Source: DATJBF01 sp035515475
Lineage (GTDB): Bacteria > Verrucomicrobiota > Verrucomicrobiia > Palsa-1439
Direction of reading: 5' to 3'
Assembly (NCBI GenBank): GCA_035515475.1
Contig: DATJBF010000049.1
Span: 1-64,000, forward strand
DNA: 64,000 bases
Below, in pieces: positions 31,899 through 39,636 of the stretch; the stretch's first letter is position 1, and every line of letters begins with the position of its first letter. Under the pieces are notes generated by a model, which worked only from the letters and a program-made list of their open reading frames with translations, made no database searches and had not been told where the DNA came from. A program made the translations under genes and the position numbers.

Positions 31899-32462
31899 AT
31901 GAATCCTTCCCCGCGTCCACCCGACGCCGCGCCCGGCGGCATGCGCGGCGCGACCCGAATGCAGGACCCCAGCGAGGCCCAGCACGATCGCATCCGGCGC
32001 CGGTTGATGAACGGGGCGTTCGTAGCCATTCTGCTGCTGAACGTCGCCCAACTCCACTGGATCGGCGTACACGGCTGGGATTGGCTGCGGGTGCTGCTCC
32101 TGATCGTTGCGGCTGCGCCGCTCGGGCTGACAGTGAAAGTGTTCGAGCTGCGATTCAAGATGGCGACCGAAGAGCGCCGGCTCGTGCTCCGCGAATTGCC
32201 GCGGCGGCGGAAAATCGAGTTCGTTGCCTACGGGCTGCTGGCCTCCGTCGTCTTCGCGCTGGAATCACATCTGTCCACCTGGGCGTTTTGGGGAATCTGG
32301 TTCTACGATTTCATCACGTACTACCACGACCGGCCCGAACGCATGCGTCATCTGTACGCGGTGACGAAAATCCTCGACGAACTTCGCGAGTTCCGCGTCC
32401 CGTGGGCGTGGCCGCTGCCGGCGCTGGTGTGGGAAATAGTAACGCGAATGTTGTCACCCTGA
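31899..32462 (+). CDS. small integral membrane protein, unknown
   Basis: 187 residues with a Pro-rich N-terminus, two hydrophobic helices at about residues 38-75 and a third Trp/Phe-rich segment at about 110-135 (ASVVFALESHLSTWAFWGIWFYDFI). Basic loops suggest an inner-membrane protein. No known family. The last four codons plus stop (LSP-stop) are supplied by the left end of a TGTCACCCTGAGC repeat, so the original 3' end may have been replaced. Confidence 0.55.
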   Translation: MNPSPRPPDAAPGGMRGATRMQDPSEAQHDRIRRRLMNGAFVAILLLNVAQLHWIGVHGWDWLRVLLLIVAAAPLGLTVKVFELRFKMATEERRLVLRELPRRRKIEFVAYGLLASVVFALESHLSTWAFWGIWFYDFITYYHDRPERMRHLYAVTKILDELREFRVPWAWPLPALVWEIVTRMLSP

Positions 32463-32560
32463 GCTTGTCGAAGGGTCTCACGACCGGTACAAGGGCTGTC
32501 CGCCAAACGAGAGATTCTTCGCCCGCCCCGAAAGCTTTCGGGGCAGGCTCAGAATGACAA
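32452..32560. repeat. TGTCACCCTGAGC...GCTCAGAATGACA element between convergent genes
   Basis: About 109 bases with imperfect inverted ends, TTGTCACCCTGAGC at 32451 and GCTCAGAATGACAA at 32547. It contains the 20-base palindrome GCCCCGAAAGCTTTCGGGGC at 32525-32544. Each end contains TGA in the frame of the gene entering it: the + strand membrane gene ends at 32462 and the - strand peptidase at 32549. Confidence 0.75.
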
Positions 32561-33811
32561 AAGAGAGGACACCGCCCGCTCGTCTTTGCTGGGCGTGATT
32601 ACGGCGGCGTTCAGACGCCGGTCGCGGAACAAATCGGCGCCGGCCTCCTGAATCTCGTCCGCCGTAACGCTCGAGATTCCGCGCTCAATCTCTTCGGGGA
32701 TGGGAATCCGGCCGTAGCCGAGCAAATGTTCGCCGAGCCACATCATGCGGTTGGCGGTGCTCTCCAATCCGAGCCGCATCTGGCCGACGGCGTAATCCTT
32801 GGCTCGGCGCACCTCGACGGCGGACGGTCCCTGCCGCGCCATCTTGCGCATCTCGCCGAGCGTCAACGCCAGCGCCCGCGGCAATCGTTTCGTGTCGAGT
32901 CCGGCCGAAATCAGCAGCGCACCCGTGTCGGCAAAATAGCTCGTCGACGACTGGATCGAGTACGCGAGGCCATGCCGTTCGCGGATTACCTGGAACAGGC
33001 GCGAACTCATGTTCTCGCCGAGAATGACGCTCAACAATTTCAGCGCGTACCGGCGCGGGTCGTGCCGGGAATAACCGCGAATGCCGATGGCGAGATGCGA
33101 TTGTTCGCAGTTTTTGGTGAAGAAGCGGAGCCGCGGCGCGCGCTGGGCGTTGCGCGCGGGCTGGAAACCCGGCGACCGGCCGTTCCGCGGCAACGTCAAC
33201 ATCTTGTCCACCCGGCCCACGATATCGTCGTGCCGGCAATGGCCCGCGACGGCGACAACCGTGTTGGCGGCGACGTATTTCTTGCGCTTGAAATCGAGAG
33301 TGGTCGCCCGATCCATTGCGTCCAATGTTTGGGGCGTGCCCGTGAGCGTCCGTCCAAGTGGATGTTCCGGCCAGAGCGTTTCGGTGAGCAACTCATGCAC
33401 GTAATGGTCAGGCTGGTCACGGTACATGAGCAACTCTTCCTTGATCACGCCGCGTTCCTTGTCGATGTCGGCGGCGGCGAACTTCGGGTGCAGATACATA
33501 TCGGCCAGCACATCCAACAACGTATCGAGATGACGGTGGCTGGCCTTCGCGTAATAACAGGTGGTTTCCTCGCCCGTGAACGCGTTGAGGTAGCCGCCGA
33601 TGCCTTCGACGGTCTGGCTGATCTGTCTGGCGGTGCGGCGTCGGGTGCCCTTGAACAGGATGTGCTCGATGAAATGGGCGATGCCGCTGAGCCGGGCCGG
33701 CTCGTAGCGTCCGCCGATGCCGACCCACAGTCCGACGGACACGCTTTCCATGTGCGCCATTTCGGCCGTGGCCACGCGCACGCCACTGGGAAGTTGAGTG
33801 ATCTTAAACAC
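32549..33811 (-). CDS. M16B zinc peptidase, single-half form
   Basis: 420 residues with the inverted zinc motif HFIEH (residues 46-50) in GIAHFIEHILFKGT, and the downstream acidic region (KERGVIKEELLMYRDQPDH) supplying the third ligand. The C-terminal half keeps the R-Y-like element of the M16 second module (SRLFQVIRERHGLAYSIQSS). It resembles bacterial mitochondrial-processing-peptidase-like enzymes often found near rpsO/pnp. GTG start. The last residues (LLSF-stop) come from a dispersed repeat. Confidence 0.93.
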   Translation of the reverse strand: MFKITQLPSGVRVATAEMAHMESVSVGLWVGIGGRYEPARLSGIAHFIEHILFKGTRRRTARQISQTVEGIGGYLNAFTGEETTCYYAKASHRHLDTLLDVLADMYLHPKFAAADIDKERGVIKEELLMYRDQPDHYVHELLTETLWPEHPLGRTLTGTPQTLDAMDRATTLDFKRKKYVAANTVVAVAGHCRHDDIVGRVDKMLTLPRNGRSPGFQPARNAQRAPRLRFFTKNCEQSHLAIGIRGYSRHDPRRYALKLLSVILGENMSSRLFQVIRERHGLAYSIQSSTSYFADTGALLISAGLDTKRLPRALALTLGEMRKMARQGPSAVEVRRAKDYAVGQMRLGLESTANRMMWLGEHLLGYGRIPIPEEIERGISSVTADEIQEAGADLFRDRRLNAAVITPSKDERAVSSLLSF

Positions 33812-34024
33812 GCTGGCTATCGCCGCATTATCGTCGCACCGCGGGCGCCCGTCAAATGATTGCGGGTGGCGGGATGGGGCATCTCCGAATTACACATATT
33901 TATCGCTGCCCTGCGAGAGCTTGGTGGACGACCTCCACCTTGACGCATGACGCTGGCTGGATAAGCCGTTTCCAGCGTGAAGTGATCGTGTTCGATGACC
34001 CACGAATCAGCAACCGGAGCGCAT

Positions 34025-36418
34025 CTAGAACCCATGCCGGCGCATGAATATTTTCATTGTCTCAATGAAATCGGGGTCAAGCAAGTGTTCCGACGCTCGC
34101 TGCATCTCATGAATTGCGTGATTCAAAACAGATTTGTCGCCGGCGACTCGCGCGAGAGCGTCGCCAACATCGGCGTAGGTTAAGTATGCTCGCTTGTCAC
34201 CCGGGAATCGCGCGATGGCTTCCTGCGCGAAGCGTTCTGCGCGACGCAACAACGCTGTTTTGTCTTCGCGCATAATCCCCGGTTGGTGGAGCGCCCGCGC
34301 GATATACAACCGCACCCTATACCGCTCTAGCGGCGGGTCGCGCCTCACTACTTTAAACGCATCCTCGATCTCAAATTCCGCGTCGTCATACTGTTCCAGC
34401 TCAAGCAAGGCGGTAATTAGTCGGTGCCGCGGAACTCTCTCAGTGGGAACTATCTGGATAATTCGCCTGAGCAATTCAACGCGCACCTCGGGGTTCGGAA
34501 CTTGGTTTATTCCCCATTCCGACCCGCAGATTTCCCTTAACATTTTCAGTTCAAGCCATATGGTTGGATTAATCCCCTCGATTACGGCTCGAAGCGTTTC
34601 GGTCACCTCGTCCTCATCGGCGAATTTGTACTGCGACAATACCTGCGCAATAACTGTATGCCGAGTTCGCCATCCGAAGATCCCCCTCTCCGGGTCGATG
34701 TCATACTCATCTACTAATCCTTCCAGTTCTGCCAACCGTTGATTCAACGACGTGGCGAAGATGTCAACGAGCCTCAGTACGATTTGACGGTGTACCGTAC
34801 CACACGCTGCCTCCAAGAATGACACCAACCTGTAGATGTCCTGTTGAGTCGGGTCCAGCTCCGCGTACTCCGCGAGCAAAATCTGATCAAGACTCTGAAA
34901 TGAGAAGATGTGCTTCAAGCAGACAAACATATCTGATTTGCATCGTCTTCGAAGACGCTCCATCCGCGCCATCCGAGGCATATTGTTGAATTTGGCAGGC
35001 ACAAGGTTGCGGATATCCTGGCGCGATTCCAAGAGGGTGATAAGGTCAGCAATCTCCGCATCGTTAAGCTCGGAGAGCTTCTCTATGATACCGTGCCTGA
35101 AGATTTCCGGCGTTTTGATTCGCGGCACCCACTGTGCATGATTAGCTGTAACCAGAACTCGCAGAGCAGGATGATTGTGGCGAACTAACCTAGCACACAG
35201 TTCATTTACTTGTCTCATGAACGGGAGGCATTCATCGACGAAAAGCACTGCAGCCTTGCCTTGTTCTCGAAGAATTGTGTCCGTCTTTAGCCACTCGGCT
35301 GCGCGGAACGCGAATTCTCTACGCCACTCCCATGAGATCAGCCCGGCCTTCGCAAGACGGTGCATTATTCTTCTAGCCAAACTGGTCTTACCCACTCCGG
35401 CCACACCAGTAATCACGGCAAACCTTCGAGTGCCTGTCCTCAACGCATCAACTATGCGATCCTCAGAGGTCCTCGTAAACGTCAACCCTTGTTCGATGTC
35501 CGCGTAACTTGCTTCTCCGCCGTGAAACAACCTCTTCGTATCGCTCTTCTTCTGTGACTCCTCTGGAGTATTCAATGTGCAGACTGCTTGACGGGGTGTT
35601 AAGAGACCCTCTCCTGATTGCACTAAAGGCGGTCGTCCTGTCGCTTCGGACTCCCTTGCCAACGCTTCAGTAAGTTGCTCAAGCGAAGAGGCACAAACGC
35701 TGATCCCTTTTCTTTCGTAAAGCTGTGCTCGGTCATCGTCCCGCTCAAAAATAACTAAGGTTATCCGACCGGGTGCCCCTTGTTTGCTCTTCAGTTCTGC
35801 AGCCTTAACAATATCCAGCTTGATATGTGGATCTCGAAGGGAATGACCAACGATAACAACATTCTTAGTCGACAATTCGAATGCCAGTCGACGAAACATG
35901 GTTTCTCTATACTCGCACGCGATTTCGTAATCTTCCTCCGTGATTACGATCCTCCCATGGTGCCCATCCACAACGTCCTGCGACAGACACCCGTGGAGTT
36001 TCAGCAACGGCATGTGGCCAGTAGTCTCAATCTGTTGATAATCGTCGTAATTTGAGCGAATGACTACGATTGGCTTCTGGATTTGTCTGCACGCAGTCTC
36101 AACAACGCAATCATAATTGGTCGTGTACACTGACGCCCATTGATATCCCACCAGTGCTCGCATTGGGCCTGTGGGTTGGAGAGTCGAAAGATGCTTCCTC
36201 ACACAGCCAATTAATGCAGGACGACCGACACGATTAGACAGTATACTAGATAGTTCGGTTAAGTCCTCGCTCGGGGCTACTCCACCAATGAGATCGGCCC
36301 ATAATGCAGCGGCTAAGGCGGCGGCCGTCAATCCTCCTGATGCAACCGATGTCCCACTACCTAAGAAAAGGACTGTCTTATGAGGATCGAGATTAGATAC
36401 CAGCGCGTCCAGTTGCAT
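34025..36418 (-). CDS. SIR2-STAND NTPase, candidate anti-phage NADase
   Basis: 797 residues. The N-terminal SIR2 domain (about residues 1-200) has GSGTS (20-24), the TTNYD motif (about 97) and LHGCL (about 142), i.e. the NAD-binding Asn/Asp and catalytic His of NAD-degrading SIR2 effectors. A STAND/AAA-type NTPase follows, with Walker A GVAGVGKTS (about 340) and Walker B AAVLFVDE (about 390). A helical C-terminal half has TPR-like repeats (from about 610), the likely sensor. A strong GGAGGAG site lies six bases before the ATG. By architecture it resembles Avs/STAND-type systems with a SIR2 effector that deplete NAD+ on phage recognition. The exact family is inference. It stands alone, next to hipBST. 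Confidence 0.85.
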   Translation of the reverse strand: MQLDALVSNLDPHKTVLFLGSGTSVASGGLTAAALAAALWADLIGGVAPSEDLTELSSILSNRVGRPALIGCVRKHLSTLQPTGPMRALVGYQWASVYTTNYDCVVETACRQIQKPIVVIRSNYDDYQQIETTGHMPLLKLHGCLSQDVVDGHHGRIVITEEDYEIACEYRETMFRRLAFELSTKNVVIVGHSLRDPHIKLDIVKAAELKSKQGAPGRITLVIFERDDDRAQLYERKGISVCASSLEQLTEALARESEATGRPPLVQSGEGLLTPRQAVCTLNTPEESQKKSDTKRLFHGGEASYADIEQGLTFTRTSEDRIVDALRTGTRRFAVITGVAGVGKTSLARRIMHRLAKAGLISWEWRREFAFRAAEWLKTDTILREQGKAAVLFVDECLPFMRQVNELCARLVRHNHPALRVLVTANHAQWVPRIKTPEIFRHGIIEKLSELNDAEIADLITLLESRQDIRNLVPAKFNNMPRMARMERLRRRCKSDMFVCLKHIFSFQSLDQILLAEYAELDPTQQDIYRLVSFLEAACGTVHRQIVLRLVDIFATSLNQRLAELEGLVDEYDIDPERGIFGWRTRHTVIAQVLSQYKFADEDEVTETLRAVIEGINPTIWLELKMLREICGSEWGINQVPNPEVRVELLRRIIQIVPTERVPRHRLITALLELEQYDDAEFEIEDAFKVVRRDPPLERYRVRLYIARALHQPGIMREDKTALLRRAERFAQEAIARFPGDKRAYLTYADVGDALARVAGDKSVLNHAIHEMQRASEHLLDPDFIETMKIFMRRHGF

Positions 36419-36567
36419 GTCGGCTCCTCCTCTTTAGAATTCGACCTAACCTCCGAGACTTGTAGACGGCCTTGTCCCGCCTTCCCCTCAGTTGAGTTGG
36501 CTTCGGCCTCGTCCTTATATGCTTGGAGCTTCGGCGGACACGGCCGAAGCGATGGCAGTCTAGGCGA

Positions 36568-36662
36568 ACCGAGATTCCTCGACAAGCTCGGAATCGGTTC
36601 TCAGTTCACGGTTCACGGTTCTCAGTTGCCGGCTGACCACTGACGGCTGTTAACTGACGGCT
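36568..36662. repeat. repeat cluster between the SIR2-STAND gene and hipT
   Basis: Copy 2 of the 27-bp repeat (36568-36594) is followed by iterated GTTCACGGTTCTCAGTTG and GACGGCTGTTAACTGACGGC units up to 36662. The last unit runs into the hipT coding region and provides its TAA. Confidence 0.65.
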
Positions 36663-37588
36663 AACCCAAGGGGCTTGGTGCGCTCGGCCAAGAGTGCCTC
36701 ATACTTGTCCTGCATACCGGCCGAAAGGAAGCTTTGCTGAACGAGGCCGGGCCAGGTCGGAATCGCCTGCTGAAAACGTTCCAGCGTTTCCGCCAGAACC
36801 CTGTCGTTGATCTCCAGTCGCTCCCGTCCAAAATAATCCACCAAGTCCTTCTTGCTCAGACCGGACTTCTTGCCCTTGAGCGGCAGGGCGATTTCCTCCT
36901 TGGGGTTCTTGATGGCGATGGACGTGCTCAGGAAGTCGAAGGCCGGTGCCAGCTCAACCCTTCGGTCGCGGGTGATCAATGCATAATTTTTGAGGTGCAT
37001 GTCTTCATTGCCGATGAGGAAGTTGAACAGGACGCGCTCGAACAGCTTGACGCGCTCGACAACCGGGAACGTGCAATACTGGTCAATGACCGCCACCACC
37101 TTTTCCATCGAGGAGTTATACTTGGTCTCGCGGCTCTCTCCGGTGATCTGGGCGAAATCTTCCACCGGGACCTTCGTTCGCCCCTGCCGGTCAAACCGCT
37201 GAATGAAGTAGGTGAGGGTGTCGTCGTGGCCGTAGATCAAACCGTGGACGGGAACTTCAATCCCCACCGTTTTGGCCAGACGCATCGTGAGATCTTCGTT
37301 CTGGGGCACTTCGGGGTAGTCCACAATCGGAGGCTTAAGAATGTATGTGCCGCCACGATCGACGATCTCGAAACGCCTTTCCGTGATTTTCAACACGGCG
37401 CTGAGCTTGGGCTGAATGCCCTGGATGGACATCTTGCCCGCGCGCGCAATCGCTTCCTGACGTTGTTCTTCGGCCGAAAACTCCAGGCGTTTCAGCGAAG
37501 TCAGATTGCGGTTGAGAAGTCGCAATCCTTCTGCCGAGTAATCACCGGGGCCGGTCATCGGGTTGTAGGTGATGAGGCAGCGGTTCAT
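36650..37588 (-). CDS. hipT: HipT-like Ser/Thr kinase toxin of a HipBST system
   Basis: 312 residues of the HipA C-terminal kinase fold without the N-subdomain-1 of full HipA, as in HipT. The Gly-rich loop with autophosphorylation site reads SIQGIQPKLS (Ser54-Ile-Gln56). The catalytic loop is GNEDMHLKNYAL and the metal-binding segment is APAFDFLST. HipT of E. coli O127 inactivates TrpS by phosphorylation; the target here is unknown. The ATG overlaps the hipS stop (ATGA). The last residues (LAVS) and the TAA come from a dispersed repeat, so the native C-terminus is slightly altered. Confidence 0.88.
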   Translation of the reverse strand: MNRCLITYNPMTGPGDYSAEGLRLLNRNLTSLKRLEFSAEEQRQEAIARAGKMSIQGIQPKLSAVLKITERRFEIVDRGGTYILKPPIVDYPEVPQNEDLTMRLAKTVGIEVPVHGLIYGHDDTLTYFIQRFDRQGRTKVPVEDFAQITGESRETKYNSSMEKVVAVIDQYCTFPVVERVKLFERVLFNFLIGNEDMHLKNYALITRDRRVELAPAFDFLSTSIAIKNPKEEIALPLKGKKSGLSKKDLVDYFGRERLEINDRVLAETLERFQQAIPTWPGLVQQSFLSAGMQDKYEALLAERTKPLGLAVS

Positions 37589-37893
37589 TCGACCTCGGTG
37601 ATTGTCAGTGAACCAACGACATCCTGCCCGACCGCCATCAGTTGCCCGAAGAGGTCGTTGCGATCAATCTTGTTGCGGCGGAGCAATGCGTCCAGTTGAT
37701 AGCCTTCCGGCAACAAACCTTCGAAGACCGGCGGGAAGCGATTGAATTCATACACGCGCTGCGTCGCCGGCATGGCCAGTGACACCGGATCGCCCGTGAA
37801 GTTTTCTTCGTAGGTGAAACGGTACCGGCCACCACTGAGTTCCTCCAATAGCCCTGCCAGTTGCCGGTTTTGAAAGACTTGAGCTTGTCTCAT
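37585..37893 (-). CDS. hipS: HipS-like small antitoxin (HipA N-subdomain 1)
   Basis: 102 residues equivalent to the N-terminal subdomain of HipA: QVFQNRQLAGLLEELSGGRYRFTYEENFTG, then PPVFEGLLPEGYQLDALLRRNKIDRNDLFG. In the E. coli O127 HipBST system the separate HipS, not HipB, is the antitoxin. It lies between hipB (4 bases upstream) and hipT (4-base overlap). The ATG at 37893 gives the family length; the longer frame upstream merely overlaps hipB. Confidence 0.87.
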   Translation of the reverse strand: MRQAQVFQNRQLAGLLEELSGGRYRFTYEENFTGDPVSLAMPATQRVYEFNRFPPVFEGLLPEGYQLDALLRRNKIDRNDLFGQLMAVGQDVVGSLTITEVE

Positions 37894-37897
37894 GCTG

Positions 37898-38125
37898 TCA
37901 ATCCGGCTGGTTCTTGCTCGCGGAGGAGAGCGGACTCTGGAATGAGATGGAAACGTTGAGTACGCGAAGAATCTTGGTGAGAGTGTCGTACTGAATCGAT
38001 TCTTTGCCGTGTTCGATGTCGTAAACGACTGTCTTTCCCACCCCGGCAAGCTTCGCCACTTGAGCTTGGGTAAGACCGCTGAGCTTGCGGTGCTCCTTAA
38101 CAATATCCTTCAGTTTCTGGTTCAT
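37898..38125 (-). CDS. hipB: HipB-like helix-turn-helix regulator
   Basis: 75 residues with an HTH_3/XRE DNA-binding domain (EHRKLSGLTQAQVAKLAGVGKTVVYDIEHGKES). First gene of the hipB-hipS-hipT operon. In HipBST systems HipB represses the operon with HipS-HipT as co-repressors. Palindromic sites upstream (38129-38146, 38201-38218, 38273-38290) are the likely operators. Confidence 0.88.
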   Translation of the reverse strand: MNQKLKDIVKEHRKLSGLTQAQVAKLAGVGKTVVYDIEHGKESIQYDTLTKILRVLNVSISFQSPLSSASKNQPD

Positions 38126-38128
38126 ATT

Positions 38129-38146
38129 TTACCGCCATAGCAGTAA
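38129..38146 (-). promoter_or_regulatory. hip operator O1
   Basis: TTACCGC-CATA-GCAGTAA, a near-perfect inverted repeat with a 4-base spacer. It starts four bases from the hipB ATG and overlaps the translation start region. Confidence 0.7.
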
Positions 38147-38167
38147 TTAGATGCGTATCTGACTGGG

Positions 38168-38195
38168 AATTTACCAATGTCGGCTCACATGTCAA
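38168..38195 (-). promoter_or_regulatory. candidate hipBST promoter
   Basis: On the - strand a perfect -35 TTGACA (38190-38195), a 16-base spacer and TAAATT (38168-38173). Transcription would begin about 35 bases before the hipB ATG. Operator O2 abuts the -35 and O1 lies downstream of the start. Confidence 0.55.
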
Positions 38196-38200
38196 CTAAA

Positions 38201-38218
38201 TTACTGCCAAAGCAGTAA
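38201..38218 (-). promoter_or_regulatory. hip operator O2
   Basis: TTACTGC-CAAA-GCAGTAA: a perfect inverted repeat of 7 bases with a 4-base spacer, exactly 72 bases centre to centre from O1. Confidence 0.75.
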
Positions 38219-38272
38219 ATTATATCAAATATATCCGTAGACTGCCCATTTGCATCTATAACAAGCCACAAA

Positions 38273-38290
38273 TCACCGCTTTAGCGGCAA
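38273..38290 (-). promoter_or_regulatory. degenerate hip operator O3
   Basis: TCACCGC-TTTA-GCGGCAA: two changes in each arm relative to O2, same 4-base spacer, and again exactly 72 bases from O2. Confidence 0.45.
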
Positions 38291-38312
38291 TATTAGCTGT
38301 ATAAACTGCTCA

Positions 38313-38981
38313 TCACATCAACCCCAATTCCTTTAGGCTCACATAGTCCTGTTCACGCCCGGGAGCGCGGTGGCCGAGGACGACGTGGTCGAGCACGCCG
38401 ATGTTCAGCAGCTCGCCGGCTTTGACGAGCCGTTTCGTAATCGAAATGTCTTCGCTGCTCGGCGTGGGGTCGCCGCTCGGATGATTGTGCACGAGAATCA
38501 TCGACGCCGCCGATGCGGCAATGGCGTCCTTGAACACTTCGCGCGGCTCGACAATGCTCGCGTTGAGCGAGCCTTGCGACACGTCGGCCACGCGAATCAG
38601 TCCGTTCTTGGTATTGAGCAGCAGTACGCAAAACCGTTCGCGGTCGAGATCGCGCAGTTCGTCGCGGACGACCCCGGCGGCGGTGGCGGGGTCGTTGACC
38701 ACCACCCGCTCGCGTGGTCGGCTGAGGCGTTTGGCCAATTCGAAGGCGGCTTTCAACTGGACGGCTTTGGCGCGGCCAATGCCCTTGATCTGGGCGAGTT
38801 GCTCCACCGGCGCGCTCACCAGTTGTTCCAGGGGATGATGACGCAGGAGTTCCTGTGCCAATTGGACGGCGGATTGACCGCGCACGCCCGTCCGCAGCAG
38901 GATGGCGATCAACTCGGCGTCGCCCAGCGCGCCGGCGCCGTGATGCTGCAGGCGCTCGCGCGGACGCTCGTTCGGCGCCAT
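38313..38981 (-). CDS. radC: RadC-family JAB/JAMM protein
   Basis: 222 residues from the ATG at 38981. An N-terminal helix-hairpin-helix (LGDAELIAILLRTGVRGQSAVQLAQELL and the KGIGRAKAVQLKAAFELAKR segment) and a C-terminal JAMM metalloprotease-like motif HNHPSGDPTPSSED with an upstream Glu. Named for a supposed DNA-repair role that is not established. The open frame extends upstream through a dispersed repeat (NANKRESNSRQF), which was rejected as start. Confidence 0.9.
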   Translation of the reverse strand: MAPNERPRERLQHHGAGALGDAELIAILLRTGVRGQSAVQLAQELLRHHPLEQLVSAPVEQLAQIKGIGRAKAVQLKAAFELAKRLSRPRERVVVNDPATAAGVVRDELRDLDRERFCVLLLNTKNGLIRVADVSQGSLNASIVEPREVFKDAIAASAASMILVHNHPSGDPTPSSEDISITKRLVKAGELLNIGVLDHVVLGHRAPGREQDYVSLKELGLM

Positions 38982-39025
38982 CTCGCGAATGAGATAGGAG
39001 TTCTTGGTTGGCCCGCCAATCGACG

Positions 39026-39073
39026 CGAATTGACGCGAATTGGATTCGCGCTTATTCGCGTTCATTCGCGGGT
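39026..39073. repeat. TTCGCGTTCATTCGCGG repeat between radC and the amidase gene
   Basis: Iterated GACGCGAATTGACGCGAAT and CGCGTTCATTCGCGG units; similar blocks lie at about 61797-61827 and 62450-62478. The amidase stop codon (39052) and last residues fall inside it. Confidence 0.65.
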
Positions 39074-39636
39074 AACTTTTCGTTGAGCCGTTTCCGAAAT
39101 TCTTTCCACGGGAACGCCCGGCCGGGGCATTCGGTGAATTCGCCCAGCACTTCGCCGTGGCCGAGTACATGGTCGTCGGGAATATGGAATTGTTCCTGCA
39201 AACCGCGCACGAGCAGGACCAGCGAGTCCATCTGTTTGGCGGTCGGCTGATCGTCAGAAAAATCGCCGACGAGGCAGATGCCGATGCCCTGCTCGTTGAT
39301 GAAGGCCTGACGACAATGTCCGCCGGCCATCTGTTTGATCCAGCGCGCGCCGGTTTCGATGAAGCCGTCGGCTTTGCCGTCGGTGCCGTTGTCGATGACG
39401 AAATGGTAGGCCAGGCCGTTGATCATCCCGCGCGCCCGGTGCGCCGCGTCGAACACCTCGGCGTCGCCCGTCCGCGTGGCGCTGTGGTGGATGACGATCC
39501 ACTGCCAGTCGCGCACCGGCGCGGGCTGCGTTGCGTCGCCAAGGACGGCTGTAGCCGCAGCGTAAGCTCCGGCCGCCACGAGCCATCCGAAGCTCACGCT
39601 TCGGCTACAGCGGTTGGCTGTCCTCGTCCACCACAT
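39052..39636 (-). CDS. N-acetylmuramoyl-L-alanine amidase (amidase_2/PGRP fold)
   Basis: 194 residues. The zinc amidase core has IVIHHS (first His ligand), HFVIDNGTDGKADGFIETGARW, AFINEQGIGICLVGDF, and the VLGHGEVLGEFTECPGRAFPW end that supplies the second His and the Cys/Asp ligand. It cleaves the amide between MurNAc and the stem peptide. The N-terminal hydrophobic stretch (SFGWLVAAGAYAAATAVLGDA) could export it, but that stretch is encoded by a TGTAGCC repeat (39550-39609). The start overlaps hflX by 32 bases. Confidence 0.85.
   Translation of the reverse strand: MWWTRTANRCSRSVSFGWLVAAGAYAAATAVLGDATQPAPVRDWQWIVIHHSATRTGDAEVFDAAHRARGMINGLAYHFVIDNGTDGKADGFIETGARWIKQMAGGHCRQAFINEQGIGICLVGDFSDDQPTAKQMDSLVLLVRGLQEQFHIPDDHVLGHGEVLGEFTECPGRAFPWKEFRKRLNEKLPANERE
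39550..39609. repeat. TGTAGCC...GGCTACA palindromic element (hflX 3' end / amidase 5' end)
   Basis: 60 bases bounded by TGTAGCC (39550-39556) and GGCTACA (39603-39609), with arms GCGTAAGCTCC and GAAGCTCACGCTTCG. It encodes the hydrophobic N-terminus of the amidase and contains the hflX TAG. Confidence 0.72.

Noticed and set aside
36361..36585. A 74-codon - strand frame upstream of the SIR2-STAND gene
   Set aside because: Its sequence is made of repeat DNA and overlaps the start of the SIR2-STAND gene.
38129..38290. Regularly spaced repeats as a possible CRISPR
   Set aside because: Only three palindromes that are degenerate relative to each other, 72 bp apart, in front of a HipB gene; they fit operators, not CRISPR repeats. 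No cas genes are in the window.
38982..39170. Longer N-terminus for radC
   Set aside because: Formed from ATTCGCG iterations and from the antisense of the amidase end.
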